Source: Neoceratodus forsteri (taxonomy: Eukaryota > Chordata > Ceratodontiformes > Ceratodontidae). Taken from it: a stretch of DNA of 64,000 nt. Below are positions 54,967-64,000 of the stretch, piece after piece. The notes under the pieces were generated by a model. That model did no database searches, was not told where the DNA came from, and saw only the letters and a program-made list of their open reading frames with translations. The stretch is from contig CM057456.1 of the NCBI GenBank assembly GCA_016271365.2, forward strand, positions 607,109,501-607,173,500. Reading direction: 5' to 3'. The first letter of the stretch is position 1. The number at the start of each line of letters is the position of its first letter. Both the position numbers and the translations under genes were made by a program.

Positions 54967-55179
54967 GCTGTCCTTAAAATGCCTTAAACCCAATCACAGT
55001 ACCTTACATCACTAAAGTAAAACTGGTGGAGTTTAAATTATACACATATACAAACTATACAACTGCACCCAAGATTGTAAAATCAAGTGCAGTTGCAGTG
55101 AATGGGTTTGGCACACCACCAGAACCTAGCTGCTATGGTGCAGAGCTTGTCACAAACCCTGCACCATGCTTTGAAAATG

Positions 55180-56520
55180 TTGCCCCTAGTATCTATACCA
55201 TCTATTCCATTAGTTGTTTTTGTTTGTAATTGTCTTAATATTTTGTGTACTTCATTTCCAGAGACAATCTCAAATCTAAATTTTGATATGTTAATATATA
55301 GGTTGTTTTCCATCTATTTAGGATTTATATCCTCTTTCTCCAATTTTATTTTTGGGAGTTTGATGCCAGGTAGATATGTAAAATAGTTGTTTAATACATT
55401 TGCAGAAAAAAAAGAATCCTGAAGTACCCCATTGTGTTCCATTGGAATGGGAGAAGAGTTTTTAATTGGTTTCTCAAGGGATTTGATAAGATCCTAATAC
55501 TGACTTGGTTCTGTGGACTCTTTAATCTTTACATTATATTATTTTCTTTTGTGTTTTCTGCTTTTTTGGTTTAAGTTATTTTGGGCTGTCTTATAATTTT
55601 CCCAATCTTGAGTTTTTAATGTTCTATTTGCTTTATTTTACAATCTGTTTTTTACTCTTATATCCTTCTTTAGTTTTTCTGTTATCCAGGGAACATGATT
55701 GTTTCTCTGTTTATTTTTTTTTTAAAGGTGCAACCTTATTACAAACTTCCAGAAATAAATTAGTGAATTTAGTTACTGTCGTGTCTAAAGTTGGAATTAA
55801 AAATGGCCTTGACCAATTTATGTTTGCTAGTCTATTTAATAACAGCTCTTTAGTATACATTTAAAACACCTTATTTTAATTACTGTTGATTCTACTAGTT
55901 TTTTTTTGTTTCCCCAATATTTGTATACTACAAGTGATAGTGTTATAATCACCCAATGTTGGAGCATTTATCTCAATTTTGTGCATTAGAATTTTAGAGG
56001 AAAGGAATGCAAGGTTGAGTATATTTCCATGGCTATTTAATCTCCCTTTTCTGGTCGCAGTATTTATAACTTATTTTAGATCTAATATTTTTAAACTGTT
56101 TTCTAAACTTTTACAATGCCTGGGGGGGGGAATTAATGCATTGCTGTCTGTATTCGTTAATGCACCCCCGACACTGAATTTTTTTGTGCACCAGGATTGG
56201 CAGCAATTGAAGGACTTTTTTCATCCCCATGGTACAACTGAGCTCAGCTCAGGACTTTGCTTGTTCTAAACTTTTACCCCTTGGACACCTGCATACAGCA
56301 TTAAAGTCTTCTAGTAACACTTGGTCCTGGTGTTCTACATGATTTTGCACAATCTGTGTTAGGTTGTTAAAATCTTTCAGTCTAGCCCTAGGCAGGGAAT
56401 AGATCACACCTATGACCAGGTTGAGAGACTGTAATTTTACTAATAAACATTCAACACTGAGTTGAGCAACATCACATATTATTTTTACAGTATGACAGAA
56501 AAGGGCTAAAGTCAATTAGT
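55180..56520 (-). mobile_element. Jockey/CR1-group LINE, antisense, 5' part
   Basis: Minus-strand 56,515-56,249 encodes the endonuclease middle (LVIGVIYSLPRARLKDFNNL, QVLLEDFNAVCRC; GDFN altered to EDFN). 55,313-55,180 reads FEIVSGNEVHKILRQLQTK then TNGIDGIDTRG, the segment just before KFLKDAA at 50,440. It forms one element with 48,760-50,444. A G-run and a foreign-looking stretch are at 56,120-56,265. Confidence 0.8.
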
Positions 56521-57690
56521 TCATTTGGTCCCTCTGATGCCAAGCTTCTAAGTTTATGAGTCAACCAAGTCTGTCATTGTAGAAGTTGATTTAAGTGCAA
56601 ACCACCCTTTTCATTTTAGGGATACACTGTATTCCAAGCCAATAAAATGAAAAGAACAAGGATTTCCATTATGTTCCTTGGCAAAATTATCTCCAACTGC
56701 ATTAGCTAGTGTCCTATTTCTAATTAGTCATGATGTACTGTTGTATGTGGGTTAGTAAATTGTTTGCAGTCCATCCAATATATATTTTTTCACAGGTGCG
56801 CCATGTAGCACAGACTAAGGTGAACTGAATGCCATTCACCATGTGGAGGTTCACAACCCATCAATTTCATGGATGCCATCCAGGAGGAGAAAGAGAAGTT
56901 CTCCAGAAAGTGTGGGATTGTTGAACAGCAAAGTTAAGGTGATATTCCAATTATGGTAAATCAAACTCAGTTTTACGGAAGGAAAGAAGCAAAAGTTGAT
57001 TCAAACATGTTGACCCCATTATCCTGTGACACTGCTTTGAAGATTTCGAGTCCCCTGACGCTGCCTCTGTTGTCATCACTGAGCCTGATAGAATTGGTTC
57101 TAGAGAAGAGTTACAGGGGAGCATTCCAGATTGGAATGTCAGCTACAGCAAGGCACATTGGACAAAGGTAAAGATGTTGAAATGTCAACAAGAGCCAGGA
57201 CCTCGAGCATACAACCCCCTCCCCAAAATCCAGAATAAACTAGGCACTGACCAGAAGCCACAGAGTGAAAATTAAACTAAACCCACAGAGGACAAAGTAG
57301 ATGAGCAAGCTTTAAACATTGAAATGGTGGTGGAGACTGATATAGAAGGAGGAATTGATACAGTCAGAACAGAACAGATGCCTTCAGGGCACAGTAGTCC
57401 TATGATTAGTTTAGACACTAATGAATAATGAAAGTGAGCAGTCACTCACTATTTGAAAATGCTCAGCTGCTAAATAGCTCAGCTACACAGGCAAAAAAAA
57501 GAAGAACAACAAAATATAAATAATACAGAACTAATTGATGGAAGTCAAAAAACTGACATTGAGAGACTTTGTTGGAACAGTTTGCATTAGAATTGGGAGG
57601 GGGTCACTGTAATGGACACAATGCAGCACAACCAGGCATACATAGGCATAATACAAAATGAAGACTTATAGGATTGGCCTGATGATTTTT
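56521..57690. other. Unassigned; diverged coding-like stretch
   Basis: The plus strand at about 57,190-57,425 is open and Glu/Asp/Gln-rich (for example IEMVVETDIEGGIDTV, 57,325) with one TAA. It could be a decayed LINE ORF1 or a pseudogene fragment. I do not recognise it. Confidence 0.25.
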
Positions 57691-57695
57691 GGTGA

Positions 57696-57840
57696 AGGCT
57701 GATCATGACACTGATCAGCTGTTTGCTGGATGGCATCACACAGGCAAAGGCATAGAGTCACCTGGGATATGAACTACTCTTTTCCTTGAACTGCACAAAG
57801 TTTCCACCCAGCAAGCACAGAGCAGTGTCATGATCAGCCT
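57696..57840. repeat. 18-bp perfect inverted repeat, 145-bp span
   Basis: AGGCTGATCATGACACTG at 57,696-57,713 and its exact inverse at 57,823-57,840. TGGCCTGA / TCAGGCCA-like sequence outside both arms extends the pairing imperfectly. It is probably a small foldback element. Confidence 0.75.
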
Positions 57841-58149
57841 GGCTGATCATTGGCCTGACACTATTGAGCCCACTACAGTCTGCTTGCATTGGACCTGACA
57901 ATGGCTCACTTCTCAAACCTACTCTTGTAACAATCTATTTGCTTTGCACAAACACAAGGAAACATAACAACTAGGAGGATGTCAGACCTGAAACTTTCAG
58001 GTTAGATAAAGTTGACCCAAGGTGGGTGTTTTTGTGCTTTTTTATACCCCTAATGTGCCCCATTTTTGGGACATTAAGGAAAGACCATGTGCATGCTCAG
58101 TTTAAAAATGGAACATTCTATGGATAACTGATTTGTTATGATGGCATTT
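57841..58149. other. Unassigned sequence
   Basis: No recognisable features. Confidence 0.4.
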
Positions 58150-59180
58150 CTAAATCTGGTCATTGGATGAACATGCATACTTGTCTGAGGAGATGGGGCT
58201 ATAGGCATCACCACGAGGTGATGACTGATACTGTAAAGAGCCTCCATTTCTGCTTAAACAGTGTTCATTCAGAGGTGGCAGGGCTATGTATCACTGCATA
58301 GCCTTGTCCATGCTGAATGGAACTGTATGTGCTTGGGTTTTCAAGGGTCCTTTGGCAGACATTAGCTGCATCCATAGCCCATTGTAATCAGTGATAACAG
58401 GACACCTGTATGCCCAATCCCCTGTGCTAGCCAAATAATGAATGATTCTGACACTGGAGTGCCCATCTCCGGTGCTGGTTAAATCCCCCTTCCATTATTA
58501 GAAATTACCCACCTGCCCACTCCATAAAAATGCTGACACAGGGGTACCCAATCCCTGGTGCCAGTTAAGTCCTCTCTCCATTACCATGAAAACTCACCCA
58601 TTAAAGGTGTTGACACTGGGGTGCCCAATCCCCAGTGCCAGCTCAGACCCCCTTCCCCTATCCCAATGGTGTGAAAAACCAAGGGGCATACCCCAGTGAA
58701 ACTAAACATGAAGCCTACACTAGGGTGTCCAATCCCCTGTGTCAGATCATGTAAAATAAAAATAGTCTCTCAACATCTTTATTTTTTTACAACCTGTAAA
58801 ACAAAAACTGTCTACTGATTCTTTTACAGTTTGCAGCTCCTCCTCTCCCGTCTCATACACCACCATCCCCACCCAACTCCCCACTCAGCACCCACTACCC
58901 TACATCCCCTCACTTATCTAAAGAAGGTCTACCACTATAGATCTAGTCTCTGAGAAAAAAAGACATCCTCCTTCAACTGGGAATGTGAACTAAGGAAACA
59001 AGGCAAGTGCAGTTAATATATTTCCAATGTGTTTTAAACCTTTAATCATAACTTGGTCATTTTTAAATACTTCCCTCACAGTTGTAACAAGGGATCCCAC
59101 CTCATTAACTCATTTGCTCCACAGGAGATCGTTAAGAGTTCCACCACTTGTGTCCTGTATACTCTTAACACTGCATTCTG
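58150..59180. repeat. Second, diverged copy of the hairpin-module repeat
   Basis: Hairpins CATCACCACGAGGTGATG (58,207) and GGGCTATGTATCACTGCATAGCC (58,284) are followed by modules of the 11-kb type, e.g. TGACACTGGGGTGCCCAATC closed by CCCAGTGCCA at about 58,610-58,640. Others are near 58,405, 58,450, 58,540 and 58,720. Then come CCTGTAAAACAAAAACTGTC, a C-rich stretch and GAACTAAGGAAACAAGGCAA, parallel to CCTGTAAATCAAAAACGGTC, the C-rich stretch and AAACTGAGGAAATGCCGGTA at 11,570-11,790. Confidence 0.75.
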
Positions 59181-59199
59181 GACCTGTCTAAGCAAAATG

Positions 59200-59700
59200 A
59201 AGCCATAATCAGCACGTCACAAACAAATGCAAATAGCTCATGAACTGTAAGTGCTACACACACAGTATAAGTAGCAAAGTTGTTCTGCACAAAATTACCT
59301 TTCCAACAGAGCTATCCAATTAATTATAAGCAATTTCTTTTTTTTCTATAGTAGCTGAAATAACTTTTTTGGCAATAAAAAAGACAACATAAACCATTTT
59401 TGGTAGGAAAATATGTAACATATCAACACCAATTAAGCATTCATACATTAGATGCAGGTACAAAAAAAATTTGTAATAAAAAGCTATTTTTATAATATAA
59501 AACATGTATTTTTCCTATTTTTTCAGGGTGCTTAGATGAGGCTTGAGGGGTAAATGTCAGCCATACACACCATATCATAAACAAATGTGAATAATTCTTA
59601 AAGTATATGTGATACACACAAAGTATCAGTGGCAAAGTTGTTTAGCACAAAGTTACCTTTCTAATGGTGCTATGCAGCCAATTCTAATCACTTCAGTTCA
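59200..59700. repeat. Two tandem units about 358 bp apart
   Basis: CACACAGTATAAGTAGCAAA then TTGTTCTGCACAAAATTACC at about 59,259 recurs as CACAAAGTATCAGTGGCAAA then TTGTTTAGCACAAAGTTACC at about 59,617. They follow the hairpin-module copy in the same order as the tandem units do at 12-15 kb, though I cannot align the units themselves. Confidence 0.6.
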
Positions 59701-59884
59701 CAAGTAATAAAAATAAATTGTGCTGATGATCTGTGACGTATCCAGGGCAAACAGGAAGTCTTTGACTGCTGACTGGAGTCACGGTGGGAGACAAAGAGAA
59801 TGATTTGGTTGCCACCTACTGGCGTCTCGGAGGTAATGAGTTAACAAGGAAGGTGACATTTTTCAAATCTGCCCCAAGGTGCTT
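59701..59884. other. Unassigned spacer
   Basis: Nothing recognised. Confidence 0.3.
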
Positions 59885-62345
59885 TTACAGTCAGTCTGTG
59901 ATCACTTTCTAACCCAATTCACTACTTTGGATCCCACTGCTAGGCTGCTCAATTCCTTTATCAGTCTCCTGTGTGGCCCAGTGCCAAAGGCCTTGCCAAT
60001 TTCCCAAATAGGCCACATCCACTGCCCTCCTCTGATCTAGCTCTCTGGTCACCCAGTGGAAGAAATTAATCAGATTAATCTGGAATGATCTCCATTGGTT
60101 TCTGCTACTCCCTGATGGTCTGCCCCCCCCTTCCTTCTCAGTGAAGACTGAGAAGAAGTACCTGTTCAGGATAGCAGCATTTTCTTGGTTGTCTTCTTCA
60201 CAGTCTCCCCACTGCTGCCCTTTTAATCCTCGCTGTCCCTCCCTTTGCTGTTTTCTTTTCACAAATGTATCAGAAGATAATATTACCCCCTTTAGCTAAC
60301 ACTTAGGCTATCCTCTCCTGTGTCTGCACCTTTGCTCCCCTCGCAGCCTTACCTGCTTTTCCCTGTTTTATTTCATATATCTCCCATCCCCCTCCCTCTG
60401 TATTTGCTTATACCTCCTGAATGCCACAATTTTTTTCCTTCACCATCATGGCCACTTCCCTAGAGAATGGAAATGGTCTATTTTTCCTTCTGCTCTTACT
60501 CACTCCCTTCATACATATGCTGGTTCCTTTAATTATGCCCTCTCTTATTGTTCCCCACTGTGCCTGTACCATTCCTTGGCACTCCACCCCCCATATGAGG
60601 CAGTTTCTAAGGCAGCTTCCCATTTCTTTAAATCTGCCCTCCTAATGTCAGGGACCCAGATACTCATGTTGTTTGCCTTGGCTCCTGTCTTTACATTAAA
60701 ATACACTGTATAGTGGTCACTGGTACCTAAGGGACTGCCCACTCTGATGACTGCAATGATCTCCCTCTTTGTAAGAACCAGGTCCTGCACTGCCCCATCC
60801 CTAGTGTATTCTTTGACTAGCTGCCTGAGAAGAACCCCTTGAAGGAAGTCAAGGATTGCCCTGCTCCTTGCCAAAGTTGCTGTTGGAAGGTTTCACTCCA
60901 CTCCACATCTGGCAGCTTGAAGTCACCAACTAGTACCACCTCCACCTTACTTGCCATTCTGATGATGGCTTCTCCAGGTGCCTTATCCAAATCCTCTCCA
61001 TGTGGTGGAGGTCTGTGCACTACCCTAGTATAAACAATGGCCACAAAGACAGTGTCCAGAATGACGCACAGCACCTCCAGCCCTTCCTTTTCTTCTGGGT
61101 GACCCTGTACCTCTGTGGCCTTAATTCTGTCCCTCATATATAGTTCAACCCTCCTTCCCTCCTCTCTGCCCTGTTTTTTGTAAATAGAGAATAGACAGAT
61201 ATGACCATGCCTCATTCATGATACAAAAAAACTCCATTATGGCCACCAAATCCAGGCTAGCCTTCACCATGATGGCTTCCAGGTCCATAATTTTATTTCT
61301 GAGACTTCTTGCTTTGGTGCACATGGCTCTTAATAACCTAGTCCCCCCTTGTCTGCTTCCCTGCTTCTACCCTTCTTGCCTGTGCTGTTTCCTGAAGCTC
61401 TTCTGACCCACTTCTTCCCCTTTTACCTTGTACATTCCCTGTGACCTTTATTCCTTTACTCTTGCTAACCTGATTTATACCCCCTTTTTTCTCTCTGCAT
61501 TGTCCCACACCTGTCTTTTTGTGCCACTGTCCTAGAGGAGTTTACTCCCTTTGGACCCTCCATCTCTAATGCTCCATCATCTGGGGTGGTGCAATTGTTG
61601 CCTGCCTTGGTTCTACAACCTCCACTCAAAGGCTAGTTTAAATACTCATCCAAGTACTTTTTCAAGCTCCCACTAAGGACTGTGTTCTCATTACTGCCAG
61701 GATGCATGCCATCTCCTCTATAGAGGTGCATATCCTATAGAGTCTAAGAGGGAACTTGCTTACTATGTACCATATAATGCAGGACACATATCCCCTTACA
61801 GAGTTTTATGTTAATTTCAAACAAATTTTCAAAAATACTAGAGCACACCCACTTCAGTTGTCTGGACAAGTCTTTAGACCCACAAAAAGAAAATACTTCT
61901 GTACTCAGTGAATTATTAACAAATGTAATTCACTGCCTTTTGATACAATAGATGGTAAATAAAAAGAAGAATTTAAACATAAACTGGATAATTTCATTTT
62001 GAATGGTAGTGTACTACACTATTACTAACTGATGGAGCAACATGGGCATACATGCCTTTTCGCTTCTTTTCTACCTCAGTATATCCTCTCTGGTTGGCCC
62101 CCAGTCTCCAGTGTAGCCAAAGCTCTCATCCATGCACCATGCCTTCAACCAATTGTTAAATGCCCTTGTGCAAAGTACCCTTTCCTCTACTCAGCCATAC
62201 ACAGGTAACACCTTGGCAAAAGCCACCATGTGTGCCACCTGCCAGAGGCCCTGTCCCTTGCCAGGTCATTCATCCCCATGTGGACTATGATGCATACTTC
62301 CCTCTCATCTCCTGCTGCAATAGCGATCCTCTGGATATGCTCTCC
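59885..62345 (-). mobile_element. CR1 LINE, antisense, with ORF1 part, endonuclease and RT start
   Basis: Minus strand from right to left: ORF1 SGNH-like remnant 62,345-62,090 (IIVHMGMNDLA, then a SFGYTGDWG-like segment), interrupted by an insert (61,737-62,080), the ORF1 end to about 61,640, endonuclease 61,215-60,817 (a KEGLEVLCVIL segment, VVLVGDFKLPDVEW) and 60,874-60,545 (REIIAVIRVGSPLGTSDHYTV), RT start 60,262-59,909 (NAAILNRYFFSVFTEKEGG, VDVAYLGNW where YLDF is expected). It lacks the RT palm C and 3' end. GDFN is GDFK. Confidence 0.88.
61737..62080 (+). mobile_element. 344-bp LINE 3' fragment inserted in the CR1, with 7-bp duplication
   Basis: Flanked by ATATCCT at 61,730-61,736 and 62,081-62,087. 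The plus strand includes RKYFCTQ, then IINKCNSLPFDTIDGK and KEEFKHKLDNFI, the usual RT tail of a CR1-type LINE (FFSxRVxNxWNSLP). It is 5'-truncated. Confidence 0.8.
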
Positions 62346-62354
62346 ATCCCTCCA

Positions 62355-62540
62355 AGGCTGGTAGTATAGCCTAGAGGTGAGAGTAATGAGCTATGAATAA
62401 GTTTGCTACATCCAGCAGACCTGGGTTTTATTCCCACAACCTCCACTTGCATACTGTGTGAACCAGAGCAAGTCACTTAACCGCCCCAGTGTCTCAGGGG
62501 TATGTCCCCTGTAGGAACAAAAACTAATTTGATTAAAATA
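62355..62540 (+). mobile_element. CORE-SINE (MIR-like)
   Basis: The tRNA-like head is GGTAGTATAGCCTAGAGG with a B-box-like GGTTTTATTCC at about 62,424. The CORE domain follows: ACTGTGTGAACCAGAGC then AAGTCACTTAACC and CAGTGTCTCAGGGG. This matches the conserved middle of MIR/CORE-SINEs (CTGTGTGACCTTGGGCAAG then TCACTTAACC). Confidence 0.75.
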
Positions 62541-62552
62541 TTTTATTATCAA

Positions 62553-63221
62553 ATCAAATCAAACTTTATTTTTATAGCACCTTTCAAAACCAAGGTGCTG
62601 TACATAAAACCAGATACAATAAATATAGATAAAATTAAAACAGGAACAATAAAACAAATTATCCATAATTAAGGAAAGCTAGATTAAATAAATAATTTTT
62701 TAGCTCAATTTTAAACTTATCAACAGTCAGGCATTCTCTTAACCAACAAGGTAGAGAATTCCACAGGATTGGAGCGGAAAAGGAAAAGGTACAAGCACCA
62801 GATGTCTTAAATCGCACCCTGGGAACTCCAGCAATCCCTCATCGGTGGATCAGAGAGGGTGGAGGGGGCAGTAGGGGACCAGGAGATCTTGCAGGTAGCC
62901 AGGTCCCTGATTATGCAGGGCTTTAAAGGTTAGCAAGCCAGTGCAGCTCGCGGAGCACAGGCATAATATGACTGGTCCTAGAGGTACCAGTCAAAAGCCT
63001 GGCTGCCGCATTCTGCACTGTCTGCAAGTGGCATATATCAACCCCTGGTAGCCCTAGGTAGAGGGAATTGCAGTAATCAAGATGGGTAGTGACAAAGGCA
63101 TGGACCAGTGTTGGAAGATCATCAGGAGGAACCAAGCATTTCACCTGGGTGATATTCCTCAGATGGTAGAAAGAGGATTTGATGACAGCTAATACCCAAG
63201 ATTTTAAAGACAGACCATCAT
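62553..63221 (-). mobile_element. L2-like LINE, antisense, 3' part
   Basis: The 3' terminus is CAAATCAAATCAAACTTTA then TTTTTATAGCACCTTTCAAA. Minus-strand 63,144-62,923 encodes LDYCNSLYLGLP and LQTVQNAAARLLTG plus a LRELHWL ending: the signature tail of L2-type RT. It continues beyond the insertion at 63,847-64,000. Confidence 0.92.
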
Positions 63222-63846
63222 TGGTAACAGAGGGGAAAAAGAAGGTATATGATAAAAGATGGAGGGTGCTAGAGGCAGTATACTCGGTACAACTGAGGAG
63301 TGCCCGGACACAGATCTGTCTGTCTGAAGGAGTTTAGCTTGTTGGATGGTTTCTCTCAGTAAAATGGGAGAATGGGATAAGACTGTATGGAAATATAGGA
63401 TATTGTATAGTGTAACTTTTGTACTAATGGAGTCATAATACTCTCAGGAGATGGTCTCTTTCTGGATTAGTATGTTACTACCTTTGGTGGATATGGATGG
63501 ATTCTCTCTCTCTCTCTCCTAGGGACACAGTTATTAGAGTTATGTCCGGAGAAGACAGGACATGCCTTGAAATTTGGGAAGATACTATTAAGAAAATTCA
63601 AGTTAAGTAGTAGACTAGATTAAAGTCAAATTTCAAGGAATAGTATGGAAGGTGACATTAGGCAAAACTGGACCCAAACCTACGGTCTTGATAAGATATA
63701 ACTGTGATTGTAAATAGTTGTGGGGATGTATATAGTATCCATATCCAGTTTGGGGGATGTGGGCCAGGGTCCAACCCTGGGATATGTGTGTATAAGCATA
63801 TTGTTGGAACACATAAAAATCACAATAAAGAAGATTTAAAAAAAAA
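63222..63846 (+). mobile_element. 625-bp poly(A)-tailed LINE 3' fragment with 16-bp duplication
   Basis: Flanked by AAAGACAGACCATCAT at 63,206-63,221 and 63,847-63,862. It ends CACAATAAAGAAG plus a run of A, so it arrived by target-primed reverse transcription and L1 is the likely source. A CT run is at 63,509-63,521. No coding part. Confidence 0.9.
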
Positions 63847-64000
63847 AAAGACAGACCATCATCAAAAATAACACCCAGGTTATGCACCTGGTCTGAGGTA
63901 GTGAGTGGTATGCCATCAAGCAACAGGCCTGATGGTTGTCCAACCCCCAAACCTGCCCCTGGATGACCAAGGTCCACTACCAACACTTCTGTCTTGTCTG
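63847..64000 (-). mobile_element. L2-like LINE, antisense, continuation to the window end
   Basis: Minus strand reads EVLVVDLGHPGAGLGVG and LTTSDQVHNLGVIFDDGLSF, the segment just before the RT tail at 63,221. The element runs out of the window. Confidence 0.88.

Larger units (their letters stand above)
50445..55179. mobile_element. DNA-element insertion (family X) splitting the LINE RT, carrying nested LINEs
   Basis: Left end GATTTTCAAAATGGCGAG and, on the complement, right end ATTTTCAAAGCATGGTGC. They fall between the LINE segments reading GIDGIDTRG (55,180-55,215) and YPKFLKDAA (50,415-50,440), which belong together. The left 215 bp match the 320-bp element at 32,581. Inside are an antisense LINE 3' UTR (50,660-51,250), a longer LINE (51,278-54,480) and a CR1 tail (54,812-54,966). 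No transposase is recognised. Confidence 0.65.

Noticed and set aside
1..64000. Endogenous retrovirus or LTR elements
   Set aside because: I saw no paired LTRs, primer-binding site, protease or integrase motifs.

Overview
This window is eukaryotic, repeat-dense vertebrate DNA. It contains no bacterial-style gene organisation, no recognisable host gene, no tRNA or rRNA gene and no CRISPR array. Nearly all protein-like sequence comes from dead transposable elements: many CR1-group LINE fragments in several subfamilies, one long L1/Tx1-type LINE, at least four other Jockey/L2/CR1-group LINEs, hAT and Tigger/pogo DNA transposons, foldback MITEs, a V-SINE-like element and a CORE/MIR-like SINE. This mix, together with deep nesting and heavy CpG decay, suggests a very large vertebrate genome. 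Lungfish is my best guess because of the V-SINE and the CR1/L2/L1 mix; amphibian or another early-branching fish is possible. The organism is an inference.

Layout. 0-10.6 kb: an L1 ORF2 tail, a 141-bp foldback element, a GATA-type microsatellite and a series of antisense CR1 copies, one almost complete for ORF2 (5.3-8.2 kb) and one nested in another (8.9-10.6 kb). 10.8-16.0 kb: an unusual 5.1-kb composite repeat of short hairpin modules, a duplicated CG-rich core, ~295-bp tandem units that each carry a stem-loop, and a duplicated ~480-bp block. A diverged relative lies at 58.2-59.2 kb. 16-23 kb: decayed DNA-transposon material with a 365-bp hAT MITE (perfect 8-bp target duplication) and a perfect 39-bp inverted repeat. 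23.14-30.66 kb: a 7.5-kb L1 bounded by an 11-bp target duplication and split by an antisense CR1 tail. 31.2-38 kb: a sense CR1 carrying a V-SINE, then a sense CR1 with ORF1 (SGNH-hydrolase-like) and endonuclease, interrupted by an antisense LINE that is itself interrupted by a third CR1. 38.2-48.2 kb: a sense LINE whose reverse transcriptase is split by 8.4 kb of inserted material. That material holds a hAT in the centre of a palindromic foldback, a minisatellite, an antisense LINE and a deleted Tigger transposase. 48.8-56.5 kb: an antisense LINE split by a 4.7-kb DNA-element insertion, which contains a further LINE with endonuclease, RT and a 2A-like N-terminal motif. 56.5-64 kb: unclassified hairpin-rich DNA, another antisense CR1 (59.9-62.3 kb), a CORE-SINE and an L2-like LINE interrupted by a poly(A)-tailed 625-bp insertion.

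The elements do not form an operon or pathway. What can be read is a relative history of insertions, because several target duplications restore the interrupted reading frame exactly. The best candidate for something undescribed is the hairpin-rich composite repeat at 10.8-16.0 kb and its relative at 58 kb. Its stem-loops show a base-pair change that covaries between copies.
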